64,000 nt of DNA. It comes from Mactra quadrangularis (Eukaryota > Mollusca > Bivalvia > Venerida > Mactridae). Positions 43,125-55,500 of the stretch are shown piece by piece. Under the pieces are notes generated by a model. It did not search any database and had not been told where the DNA came from. It saw only the letters and a list, made by a program, of their open reading frames with translations. The position numbers and the translations under genes were made by a program. Position 1 is the stretch's first letter; the number at the start of each line of letters is the position of its first letter. The stretch spans positions 8,270,560 to 8,334,559 of the forward strand of contig CM046293.1 of the NCBI GenBank assembly GCA_025267735.1. Reading direction: 5' to 3'.

Positions 43125-43248
43125 TTTTTTCAACTGTCAAAGTTTGAATAATTTCATGGTGATTGAATTCACAATATCACGATATCACGAGTGTTAGACA
43201 GAGAACATTGTGAAATTGTTCATATTTTGACAGTTGATAAAAAACGAA
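43125..43248. mobile_element. Family N MITE, short copy
   Basis: Keeps both inverted ends (TCAACTGTCAAAGTTTGAAT and ATTTTGACAGTTGA) with most of the middle deleted. Confidence 0.7.
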
Positions 43249-43354
43249 ATATATATGATCACATTATATTGTCAATAACAATTTTCAAGGTTGATATTGT
43301 GGACAGTTTTAGCTTATTAATCTGACAGGACAGTTTGGCCTAGAATACTCACCA

Positions 43355-43437
43355 GCAAAGGCGGTCATCTCGGTTCCAGTTATATATGTGTATAAGATGT
43401 TACTGACTTGGAGTCGTCCCGCCTATGCTTAGCAGTG
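43355..43437. mobile_element. Short ATAGGCGG palindrome, copy 2
   Basis: AAAGGCGGTCATCTCGGTTCC paired with GTCGTCCCGCCTATGCTTAG. Confidence 0.62.
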
Positions 43438-44977
43438 TATAAAGATGTACTGAGGTCCCAAATAGCGAAATACTTGTATTTTTAACAAAAAATGATGTTT
43501 ATAACACATGAAATGGAAAAGCCATTGGTTTAGGGTTCATGGCGAAATGTCTGCGAAATCGGTTCAAACTGGTTCATCAGTAAAGTTGCTCTCTTCTGTG
43601 CATACATACACACATCACCCTTGGTGTCATGTTAATAGATAAAAGCAATGACTTCAACACGCAATGCAAATCAACAAGCTTTCTTGCAAATATTGTTAGT
43701 TTTGATGTCTGTCCGATTTGTGTCAACTTGAATAACTCAATGACTGTTGAAGTTTCACAGATGTTTCCTATTCTTATCTAGATTGCAGTAGCTCATATTT
43801 GGAACTTGAATTAATGGATTTTAAGCAAATTAAATTTTGTATTAGCTGGTTGCATTCGTGCAAAATGAAGTTATTTACATATCAGTGCTGAAAATATATA
43901 ATACTGATTATAGTGCGTACAAAATAACAAAACGTGTTTGGCTAAACATTACAAATGAAACGATCCATTTCAGAGGTAGGCAGTATTGACAATAAAAGTT
44001 GTATAATTCAGTTTAACAAAATTAGCATGGCGGATAAACCACAATCCCTTGGTCAATCATGATTTTAATGGTAGACCGCTTTACCATTACACCAACAAGA
44101 CACTAATAAAACAAATCAAAATTATAAATGTTGTTGTCATCCTGAGCATCCCCTATCGTAGATTAGTTCATTGTTTTGTTTATATAAACAGTTTTTTTTG
44201 TACGAACTATATACATAGCCAGTTTAAAACATTAAAATGCCAGATTGAATGAAGTATTTTCATTTTTTATTGTTTAGTTAGTTCAAGCGTATTCAATTTA
44301 CATATCATCTGGTAAAAAATGAAATTGTTTCTACGTACAATAATAACTGTTGGATACCAAAGAAGTATGTTAAATCAGTAAAAAAAATGAGAAATATAGT
44401 TACATACCCGAAACATATAAAATACATATTTGCATTACATTTTGTGTTATGCGCATAATGATCATATATATAACTTATACAAATCTAATTGTATACGTAT
44501 AATTTATATACGTGACTTTATAGTGGAGAAAGGAAAAGAGAAAAAAAAGAAGTAGGTCACAATGACACATATAAAGTTTAATTATATAGATCAAAAACAC
44601 AATGTAAAAGTAAGATATACTAGACACTATTTAAACAAAAATAACATTAGTGTTTAAACAAAATTCTATCTCGTTCATCAAACCTTTCTTAATAAAAATG
44701 CCAAATTTTTTATAATTTTTGTGTTATATGAATTGATAAAATCAACAAATTTTATGCATGCTTGGTCTTAACTAATAACATTAAGGCATGGATTGCTATC
44801 AAAATGACATTCGTCATCTAAAGAATCACAATTAAAACACTTTCTATTATTTAGTGGAATTTCGAGTTTCACCAATCTGCCTGATTCAATAGCTAAATTA
44901 TTAGAGGAGACTCTATCTTGAAATAATGTACACACATCAGCTTATTTACCTATTGATTAGGCAAGTCCATTGTTTAA
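43438..44977. other. Spacer between genes 2 and 3, nothing recognised
   Basis: A/T-rich; the frame at 44049-44252 has no family features or splice context. Confidence 0.4.
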
Positions 44978-45327
44978 CGTTACTAGTTCACAGATTTGGT
45001 TAACTTTCCGTATTTTCAAAATACCATTTAGTGTCTGTAATTATGTCAAAATATTAATTCTTACTATTTTAAGGAAGAAAAAGACCTATAGGTTGCAAGA
45101 AATATACAATGAACGTAACAAAAATGCACTAAAATTGTCTATACCGTGACATACGGGATAGATTTATTCTACATGAAACACCATCACTTGTAGTTGTGTG
45201 TCAATGTGCATTAAAATTGTAATTATCAGAACACTACTTTGTTGCTTCCAAAAATGTTTCCAAGCAATTTTGATGTTTAAAAAAAAACAATGTTGATATT
45301 TAAGTTGAAATCTGTGAATGAGTACCT
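44978..45327 (+). mobile_element. Repeat A copy 9
   Basis: Full-length copy with TTAA on both sides (44974-44977 and 45328-45331), in the spacer between genes 2 and 3. Confidence 0.85.
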
Positions 45328-45559
45328 TTAAAGTACAAAATGACCTACGTATCATACGCATGACCTACGGATCATACTACCTGTACAATGTCACATACTT
45401 TGATTAAATGTGTTGTCAAACTTAAGTAGGTTAATGTTAGGTCAATTCTCTATGTAAACCACCATATAATATATTTAGTAAACAATGTTTACTTATTTTG
45501 ACCTTGGCATGGTGACTGATTTAAAATTCCTAGTATAAAAACTGAACCATTTTCTAAGG

Positions 45560-45667
45560 ATATAGCTGCTTAGCACTTTGTCCTTTGGTCCCTTTCTTAC
45601 ACAAAAAGGAATAAGTATGCGATATTTAATCGAGGGTACCAGAGAGCGAAGTGCTTGTTAGCGATAT
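45560..45667. mobile_element. GGTACC-centred palindromic element, copy 1
   Basis: TAGCTGCTTAGCACTTTGTC paired with GAGGGTACCAGAGAGCGAAG and TGCTTGTTAGCGATATGC. Confidence 0.68.
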
Positions 45668-45737
45668 GCTAAAAAATTGGCCACTTGTGTTTCTAAAAAC
45701 AAACATTGCAGAACTTGTTAGTTTTTGTTACATAGTT

Positions 45738-46155
45738 TTAAACTGGTGCAATCTCCGTAAACAGATATCCTGTAGAGTATTGTCGTACAGGATCTCTACT
45801 ATCTCAATAGAGGGTCACGTCGAGATGACCTTTATGTTGACTAATCAATAAGTAGCTTTCATCTAGACGAAACACTATTAATAACATTTTGAATTCGTAA
45901 TGTCGATTTTTAGACCAAGGTTTGCAAGCTAATTTAACAGCGGTATTATTCACAGTCTGCGATTGGACGGATCATTTCAAATTACGTGACGTAGACGATG
46001 TAAACAAGTTACGTATCATAACAATTTCGTCATTAATATTATGATTAGAAAAGGTCACCTGAACGTGACCCTCGTTTGAAAACGGCCAGATCTAAATTAG
46101 CGAGTAGGCGAGCGGAAAATAAAGATCGGGTTTTTAATCAAATTGAAACTGGTGT
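45738..46155 (+). mobile_element. Family M repeat, copy 2
   Basis: Starts near GTGCAATCTCCGTAAACAG and ends GGTTTTTAATCAAATTG. A fragment of the same repeat occurs at 35826-35872. Confidence 0.8.
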
Positions 46156-46252
46156 AACGTACTGTAATTCTAATATGATCACACTCCATGCTTGACCGAG
46201 TGGTTTAGGTCATTGTATCTTCAAATAAGTAAATGAAGACCAGAATTTCTTT

Positions 46253-46535
46253 CTGGTTTTGGCTTAATGTCGTAGCAACACATTGTAAAGGTCACATTAC
46301 GACGGCCAGCCTACATAGTAACCGTTTCTGGAAAGGCTAAATCTCTGGATTTAACTGTTAACCAGTTACCAGGTACATACTTTCGTCTGTGAATGACAAC
46401 TAACCAACTTGATTAAGAATGAGTGTTAAAAGAGAGAATGACCATATAAATTGTTTCTTGATTAAACTCCACAAAAGTATGCTCTGTCCTTGAATCGAAC
46501 ACATGACCCCTCGATCAGTAGACTTGTGTGCTGTT
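46253..46535 (-). mobile_element. SINE D, near full length
   Basis: TTAATGTCGTAGCAACACAT to the head remnant CGACCCCT-like CATGACCCCTCGATCAGTAG. Older than the 9310 copy by its mismatches. Confidence 0.8.
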
Positions 46536-46954
46536 GAATGTAAGCCTAAACCTAACCTCAGCTACAATCCATAGTGTAACAACGAAGGCAGCAATGTTCT
46601 TTGGTAGTTTCTTTGTCCGCCTTGCTTTTTAATCTATCATTTAAAAAAGAACGTAAAATAAAACAGTTCAAACCAAAACTGTTTAAACCATTGTTAAGCA
46701 ATGACATTTGCATATTTGTAAATTTCATTTAATGACTAATAATCAATTTTGTATCGATAAAGAACAATAATAGAATTACATACATGTACATGTGTAATAA
46801 AAACAAATGTCCTATATCAATGGGACGCCTGGGAATTTATTCAAGAATAATCATGAACTATTTCATCCGTCTAATAATGCTAAAGAACTCCGCAAGATGT
46901 TTGACAATTCAGAGTAAAGTAATGATTGCATATAAATGTAAAAAAAATTGTATT

Positions 46955-47125
46955 GGCATTTTATAGTCTGAGTTTCATGCTTACACATGTTCACCGACTT
47001 TACAGCTATTATCCCTGGTCATTGGGCCACTGGTATCTATCTATCAATCTCCCTGGGGAGTTTTTTTACTCCGCTTATCAGTGCAGCCGACAAATTGGCG
47101 CAACGGAATTATACCACCCTTATAT
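46955..47125 (-). mobile_element. SINE family F fragment
   Basis: TTTATAGTCTGAGTTTCATGC to GACAAATTGGCGCAACGGAA matches the 3' part of 59868-60180 in reverse. Confidence 0.75.
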
Positions 47126-47287
47126 CAAATGGCTAATTGTAAACCGTAGCTAAATAACATAGGATGCCAATAGCTTATTTCTTGGAAAATTCCATTAACA
47201 GATATGATAGTCAAAACTTTAAATCCGCTTTTACCTAAAATGACAAGACTTAAAGCCATCTCCATTAGTTTTTCGAACTAAGCACTA

Positions 47288-47545
47288 ATTACAAGACTGT
47301 GATGCTTTTCACAAAAATTCTTACGAAAAAGGTCTTCGTAGGTCAGTTTCATATAAATAGCTCTTCAAAGCCAGACGGATAATAAGCATAACTATGATAT
47401 GATAATCAAAAGGTATACACAATTCTACTCAATTTGTATTATATTTAAAATCGATAAGACAAAAATTAAGCGTATTATTAATAATTCTTGCTTTTGACTT
47501 ACGAAGATTTATTTCGTAAGAATTTTTGTGAAAAGCACCACTGGG
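47288..47545. mobile_element. TIR element (family E3), second copy
   Basis: GATGCTTTTCACAAAAATTC paired with AATTTTTGTGAAAAGCACCA, with an AT-rich centre. A decayed piece of the same kind follows at 47770-47870. Confidence 0.72.
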
Positions 47546-47870
47546 TTGTTAAGAACGATGCTTTAAAAAACAATTATACTTTTTCGGCCAGTTCCATTAT
47601 TAAAACCATCAAAATCAAATATCTCAATGGCGGAACAATAATTTGGTTTCTGATGTTTTTACTATTGTCAACTTGCGCAACTAGTGAACCACATTTAAGG
47701 TGGCGCCAGTGTTTTAGAAATGTTTTGAATTCCAGGGCTTGAATTTAAGCTCTAAGGGAACATATTATCAAACGTCTTACGATAATTTAGCTTTACATTA
47801 TATTAATAATAGAAGAACTTAAGACTAAAATTGGTCGTAAGATCCTTGATAATACCTTGTTAATATGTTC

Positions 47871-48445
47871 TTAACAATTTGAGATCGAAAATTCGTCAAC
47901 ATTCGCATGACTTTGCATTAACAATGTGTTCTTTATCGTGACTGTAATTTTACCTACTTTAACAGCCTCCAAACGTAGATATTTTGAATAAAAGCTTCAA
48001 AAACCTTGACAACCTGTTGTGAATGGAAATGCTTTTGTTCCAAATTAAAAAGAGACCATTGCGCCCATGTACCCTATCTTTGTTTGGCCTTGACTTCTAA
48101 ACTCGAGGATTAATTTAAAAAGACTTTGGACGAAATACTTAAGCAAAGCAATGAAATGTTTAAAATAAACCAAAATATAAAAATAGATTATTATTTTCAT
48201 GGAAATTGGATAGAATATCTTCAAGTTTATGCAGACCTACCTGTAGGTAATTTTTACACTGTGTTAGCATTACAAATCAGTATTTGCAGTATATTGTATA
48301 AATCTTAGGTTGAATAAATCAGGTAATTTAAATGATCAAATACACAGTGTTTTATATATAAGAATGCTACAGAGATTTACATTCGTGAAGCAGTAATATC
48401 GTGTTGGATTTAGATTTATTGTGAACTATTTCTGTCAGGACAAAC
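47871..48445. other. Upstream region of gene 3
   Basis: No defined promoter. The acceptor-like TTTCTGTCAG at 48429-48438 suggests an upstream noncoding exon that I could not place. Confidence 0.35.
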
Positions 48446-48754
48446 ATGGAGGTCGTGACAGTTCTTAGAAATTCAGAATTTTCTAAACAAGCAGGATACC
48501 CCATAGACAATGGTAACGTTGATTTATGTAAACAACGGACAAGAAAGGAGGCCATTGAACGTTTACTTGTTTATGGATTATTGTTGTTGTCGTTAATTTC
48601 TAATATATATTTGCATTTTGAAATGAAGCAATTAAAAAGTGATTTTAAAGAGTTATTGCAAACAAAAACAAAATTTAATGATAATTATGATGCAGTCTTC
48701 GTGAAAACAAATAGTGATTATGATATCAAAGACACAAGACATGAAATATTTAAG
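48446..48754 (+). CDS. Gene 3 exon 1: cytosolic tail, transmembrane helix, stalk
   Basis: 103 codons to AAG|GTAAAT, phase 0. RTRKEAIER precedes the helix LLVYGLLLLSLISNIYLHF, and charged residues then follow, which fits a type II signal anchor. TTTCTGTCAG ends eight bases before the ATG, so this may be an internal exon preceded by a noncoding 5'UTR exon. Confidence 0.78.
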
Positions 48755-49500
48755 GTAAATTAATCATTTTAATATTTGTTTTTAATAATACTTTTTCATA
48801 ACATTTGCATTATATTTCTTTCTCTTTCTCGTTCTCGTTGAAGTGCAACATTTGCTTCAGCCTGGAACATGTCTGCATTGTTTATGTTACTCGTAAAGCC
48901 CAGGGACACGTTTTAATCAAACTGACGGATTTTAGTCGTAAATTCTTCTACGATGATAAAACTTTTGCAAATGAGCTAATGGCCTTGAATATTTATCAAA
49001 GATATTTCAAGCGCATTTGTTTTGATAAATATTACTAGTAATATACATGCATGGATTTGTGATGCAATATATGTTGTTGTTTTTTGCTTTTAGTTGATAC
49101 TTATATTTTGTCATGATTCTTTATTTGCTCTCCTGTATTTTTGAGCAATAAACATTCTTTTTATTATTATAATATATTTTATTATTATAATTATAATATT
49201 AGTTATTATAATTACATTGTATTAATATTATAATTATTATCATTACAGTTAGTTTTTACTATTATAGTATTAAAGTTTATAATAATTATAATTATTATTA
49301 CTTTTCTCTTATTATAATTATTATGAAAATTATTCATTATTATTATAAATATTAACATAATAACATAACTATTAATATGCTTATTATTTTTATCTTTATT
49401 TTCATTATTAATATGATCATTTTCCTTATATTGATAATAATTATTATTACATGTATTATAATTATTATTGTTATTATTATTATTATTATTATTATAATTA

Positions 49501-49576
<76 letters not shown>

Positions 49577-52500
49577 CATTATTATCATTATTATGAAAAT
49601 GCAATGTACTTCCATGTTTTCTGTTACTTTTTACATGTATGTCTAATTCATTAATTCATTTATATTTCTAATTATTTGTTTTCTTTAAAAAATTTTAAAT
49701 TGGTATAATATGTTAATATTTTATTTAAATGCAAGCCAATTCAACAAATTATTTTTCACCAAATTGAAATGATGTTAGTAAGCCGTGCATAAAGGTTGCT
49801 ATTTTATTTGCTTCTATTTATATTTAGTACAGATGTACTGTAGGGAATTTTTAAACCACGAAAATTGAGTCGAGCGATGAACTACATTTTTTGTAGTTCA
49901 TCAGCAAAATACAATTTGCCCCTAAGATTCAGCGTGATTAACTAAAACTGGTCATTAACTGTAAGCGGTACTTGATTTTTTTATTTTTTTAAATTTTTTT
50001 TGGCTGGCTACAAGAATTTGACAAAAATAAACTCTGAAGATCACGTGATATACCCTGAAATCTATCCTACACACAATTGTCAAATATTCCCTATTCAAAG
50101 TTTGCCCCATGACTTTGCGTTTTTTGTAAAAAAAATATTGAGAGTTATGTGATAATGTTTAAATTTTATTGTAAGTACCATGTTGATAAAATTACAGATA
50201 AACACAGTATAGTGATCAGTAGCCTGTTCAATTACCATTAACGTTCCAAAACGTTCCGTAACGATACATTCGGAACTGCTCGGCCATTCGCTGCGAATAA
50301 TCTAATCTAATAAACAAATATATGATCGTTAAGGCAATGAGTGGTGTTTCAAAATTTACGGACTAAAAATGAAACATCACTCATTGCTTAAACGATCGTA
50401 TATTTGTTTATTCCAACACCGGTAGTTTCAAAATAGCGTCTAAATATGTCCGAGATTATTCGCAGCGAATGGTCGAGGACTTCCGAATGTATCGTTACGG
50501 AACGTTTTGGAACGTTTCGGGTAATTGAACAGGCTACTGAAGTAGTTTTGTTATCATTCATTGTTGAGGTATTTGACGCTTATAAATATTTAGAGTATAT
50601 ATATACATCCTTAAATGATAGCTTAATTTAGTGACTAAAACAAAGGAACCATCTTCAAGTTCAATCAGAAAGGTTGGAAAGTCTACTGCGTTTAACGGGC
50701 TGGGTAATAGATTTTTTATTGGGTTTAACGCTGTGTCAACACAATGTAGGTCATTTCACGGCGTTCAGCGCATCTAACCTAGTTTTCCTGGACCATTGTC
50801 TATAACCATTACTCACCTACCCTTCCACAAGGCCGAAAACTTCTCCATATTATCTAATCAATAGAGGAAATTGACATTATTGTCAAATTTTCATGGCAGG
50901 GTATAACCTCCCCGAGTGGGATTCCAACCCGTATCCCCTTCGGGACACGAGATTCCAAATCCCGGCGCGCTACCAACTGCGCTATCGACCCGGGTTGCTG
51001 GGTAATGGACCATTACATAATTGATCACTTTGCTTAACTCTTTGGTTGCGACTGTGACAGGAATGTGAGGATATGTGGATATTTTCTTTAAGGAGCGTAA
51101 AGATCCGACAAGTTTATTTATTCCTGTTATCGTGTTCTTGCCAATCTAACTTCAGCTGCTATATAGTCATAGAGTACGTGCCTCTTAAACCTTATACAAT
51201 GGCAACGCTTAAAGCTTTTTGTTGTTTTTGTTTTGTGTGTGTGATTTCGCAATCAACATCGTCGAGTGAAGGATAGGTTGAAGTCTTTTTCCGGGGCTAG
51301 TTGTTTGGTCTTAAACCTTCTTTGGACAGGTTGTGATGTTGGTGCACTCACGGGCCTGGTTTCGGCCTCCAGATTATGTTGTTTGCTTGTGGCATCCCTT
51401 TAATGGTAATAATATTAACAATTTAATATTTATTACGTTGATGTTCGACTTTATGGTAGGTCTTGTTTAGGATCATAGTGAAATATGGTTTTTGGACGAA
51501 AATATGTGGGATAAATATGTCTATTTAAAAAGATTAAAATGTACAATTCAGTGTATGGATTGTTCATTAACACATTTTCCGTTGTATATGGAACTCTCAT
51601 GGATCATAAACAAGCGTTCGGATTAAAAATAAATGATTTGTTTCAATGAGAACAGGCATTTTCCCTAACCCTACAGCAATTATTTGTAATGTCATCAGAT
51701 ATTAACAAAACTCATTCACTGTAAATGTTATTTTTATACTTGAAAATAGATTATTTTTAATGTACTTTGCATGTAATATTTCTTAAATAATTGAGAGATA
51801 TCAATACGACAGTTTATATGTACATGTATTTTGTGAAACTTGAGACAGTAGTTTTTGTCAATAGTTGGAATAACAATGCTATATTATAAGTGAATTACGT
51901 TGCTCCTTTTCTGTTTTAATATTAGAATGCATACAATATGCTAGATTATGTATTTGTTATTATATGTTATACATTATATATGTATTACTTGTGTGTAATT
52001 TCATTTCACATATTACATGTAACATGTGCTGAGAGTACCAAAAAAAAACAACATGTAAAATGTAAAAGCTTTAATATTTTAACTCCGCTCAATGATTTGC
52101 TTGGAACTAATGTTACACATGATCTCGAAATTTTCTTGAAATATGAGATTGTAAATCAACTGAAAAGTTTGTCCTGTATTGTTAAATATCTGGTTATAAA
52201 AATACGGTTAATGCCATTCTGTCCGACCGTTTTGACTATATACTAAATATTATTGATCCCGTGTTTGAAAAGAATGCTGTTTTTTCTACAAAAATCGGCC
52301 CCATCTTGAATTTGTATCAAATGTCTTTTTAATAAACCAGGTCATATGAGGAAACATAAAAAACGCAATTTGAACTGAAAATCTATTATAGTTCCGTTGC
52401 CATGGCAACATTTAATATGCATGAAGAATACACAATATCGCAATGTTTTCTGAATTAAAATCAATTTATGAGCAAATGTTAGCTTCTTTTTAAGGTGAAA

Positions 52501-55500
52501 TAATTGTACATGTATGTAGTTTGAAATATGAACTGAATTAATAAACAAAGATTTACATGTCAAGTTGCATGGTAACGCTTAATAAATATCAATATTTTAA
52601 CTAGTGCTGCAACGATTCACCGGAAAGTCGATTCGATGCGATCCGATACATTTTTTTTCGATTCGATTTTTTTTGATTCGATTCGTTTTTTAATATAATT
52701 TACTTCAAATATGCATTTATACATTTATTTGAGCTTAAAACAAAATTATATGGATTTACTAAAAGTGTTACTGAAATTTGATAACACGAAACTCGAAAAT
52801 CTGCTAAATTTATATTTGCTTTTTCAAGTACGAAATGGATTGGGTACGAATGTAAAGTTCGCGAAAATGTATTATAATTGTAATTTCGACTAAAAACGTA
52901 TAGACAGCATGGAGCATAAAAAAATTGTAGAAAGGTGCAATTCTTGATATACTTCCGTACATTTAACAAAAACCTATGCTTTGTTGGGAAATATATTTAA
53001 ATTTGAATTAACTAACATCGAAACTTGACAGGTAAAACTCAATCACACCAACCCAATTTGCGTAGCTAATGGGGGCATGAATAAATATTTGGAACAGAGT
53101 TTCCATGCTTGTTAAATCGTATTGGAAGCTTTAGAGAAATGTAACTAAGTTAAACCCAGTTTCACTGTCAACGTATTTTGTCTTTTAGGTGCGCCTTTGC
53201 TTTTATCGTTATAACATATGTAGACATGTTTAAAAGTCAGTATCGAATCGAAACTCGCAGGTCCCGAATCGAAATCGAATCGGCACCCTCGCAATCGAGT
53301 TTCGATGTATCGAATCGAATCGTTGCAGCCCTAATTTTAACCACTTGATTTTTTTCCTTTATTCATGTAGAATTCTATAAATTTATAGCTTTGATACACT
53401 AAATATTTTATACAAATAGTTTATTATAAATAGATTGCTCGAAATTAATAATTCTGGCAATTTTGGTTGCCATAGCAACACTAACAGTGTCAAAATTCCA
53501 TCAGGTTCATTATTTTAAAGTGAAGTTTGTAAACAATGTGTTTGTTTGGTCGAATGTAACACATTGAGTATATGTTCAAAAGCTCTTGTTCCTTCTACTA
53601 ACATTTATTGTACATGCATAAACTAGCTAATTTGTGTGAGTTAACAAAGCGGTTGGTACTGTGTCTGGACTGCCTCCAAGTCCCGACTCCCTGTCCCAGC
53701 CTGCCTTGCACAATTAGGAGCTATCTTATATAGTGTCTATGCAGCTACCGGGAATCTAGATCACGTGATCAAATCAAGAGTCTAAATGTGTCAATGTTGT
53801 GTACATAGAGTATGCTTGCATACTCAGTGAGCAGTAATCATCTGATACAATATCAACTTGTGCCAGATGACCAGTGATTATATGATCATCAACCCAGATA
53901 AGTCATTCGGAACTCCTCGGCCATTTGCTACGAATAACCTCGGACATATTTAGACGCCATTTTGGAACTACCGGTGTTGAAGTAAACATATACACAATCG
54001 TTAAGGCGATGAGTGATGTTTCGTTTAAGTCCGTAAATTTGAAATTACACAGTTCAATGATATTGCTGAACAATATTTGGTTCAATATATGACATAGAAA
54101 TATGTTTTGACAAAGATCTGGGTGTATACAACAAAAACTACTTTGCATTACCGTTACGTGCTTCGCCTGTGCTTCGCCTCGCGTAGGTAGTAAAAACCCA
54201 AGACGCCAGGGTAGATCCCCACAAATCCTTTCGAGATTATTCATTCATAAAAAGTCGAGGTGTTCCGAATGCCAGATAAGTGTGCTACTAGTTATTTGGA
54301 GGCATATTTATACAAAATGTATTACATCAAATGATCAGTGACTATAATAACAGTAGAATATACTTTTGATAATTATTTAATGTATATTTTTGTTACAGGA
54401 CGGCGAACAAAAACAATCCAGAGTACAGAGAACAGGTGAGTCTGGATTTATATAATAACTAAACCGTTGTCATGATAATGATTCACTTTATACATCAATA
54501 GGAGAGAGGACAGTTATCAATATATTTATAATTATAACTTTTCATGGCATCATTTACGAATACGATTATATCATTATCATCACTGATAAAAATCAACTCT
54601 ATATTTGTAACCATTATACCAAATAACCATTTTTGATATTTGTTTGTTAATTAATTTAATACATATTTTATTCAATGAATTGGATTGGATAACAGGCATA
54701 TAATGCCTATACACATCCTCTCCATATTTGTTTGTTACAAGATAAAAAAGTTTTATGGTGATTCATACTCACCTATGTAACGGCTACCGTCCCTAGCCAT
54801 CATTACTCTCCCTGGGTAGTCTTATACTCCGCTTATGTACAGCGAATTATTTGGCGCAAAGGAATTCTACCCCCCTCGTACGAAACTATTTATGTGACGA
54901 CACAATCACATGTAAATTTCTTGCTCAAGGAAAAAAGAAGTGCCCATGACGGAGTGTGAGCTCGGCACATCTCGATACCTAAGCACATGTTCTGCCGCTG
55001 GCCTACTGCACTTACATGTTTATTTTATATCAAAACTGTTAATGTTTGTCACAAAGTGTCGATTGAAAGAAAACCCAGATTATGACACAGTATCCATGAG
55101 CTAAGGTGCTTGAAAGAAGTGGTTTATAGTTCATACTTATTCTAAATTCTTTGCAAGGGAAATAACTCATATTTATAAGTGTAAGTCATCCATTTGATAC
55201 ATGACGATGATATTATACGTATACTTACGTAGGATATCGCCGAGGAGTTCCGAATGTAATCCTACATTGGCTTGAGTTACCTAAGCATATCGCTAGCAAG
55301 CGCTCTGTGTCCTGGTACCCTTCTTACAACAGAAGGGATGTATTATGTTCATTAGCTATCGAGATATTTTATGGCAAAGACAAACATACGTATGTGATAT
55401 AAAAATTAAGGGTACCATGGGGCAAAGCGGAAGCAAGCAATACATGCATATCGCTAGCAAGTGCTTTGTGCCCTGGTACCCTTCTTACACCAGTAGGAAT

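Noticed and set aside
49212..49654. Poly-Asn, poly-Ile and poly-Tyr frames
   Set aside because: Translation of the ATT/TTA microsatellite in several frames.
50930..50998. tRNA gene candidate on the minus strand
   Set aside because: It has A and B boxes but is the head of a SINE with a matching body and tail; similar heads at 9600 and 58745 behave the same way.
51938..52246. 102-codon frame with hydrophobic N-terminus
   Set aside because: No splice context, domain or repeat homology; AT-rich intron sequence can give such frames by chance.
53903..54244. 113-codon minus-strand frame
   Set aside because: It lies entirely in the B2 repeat, whose other copy at 37796 does not keep the frame.
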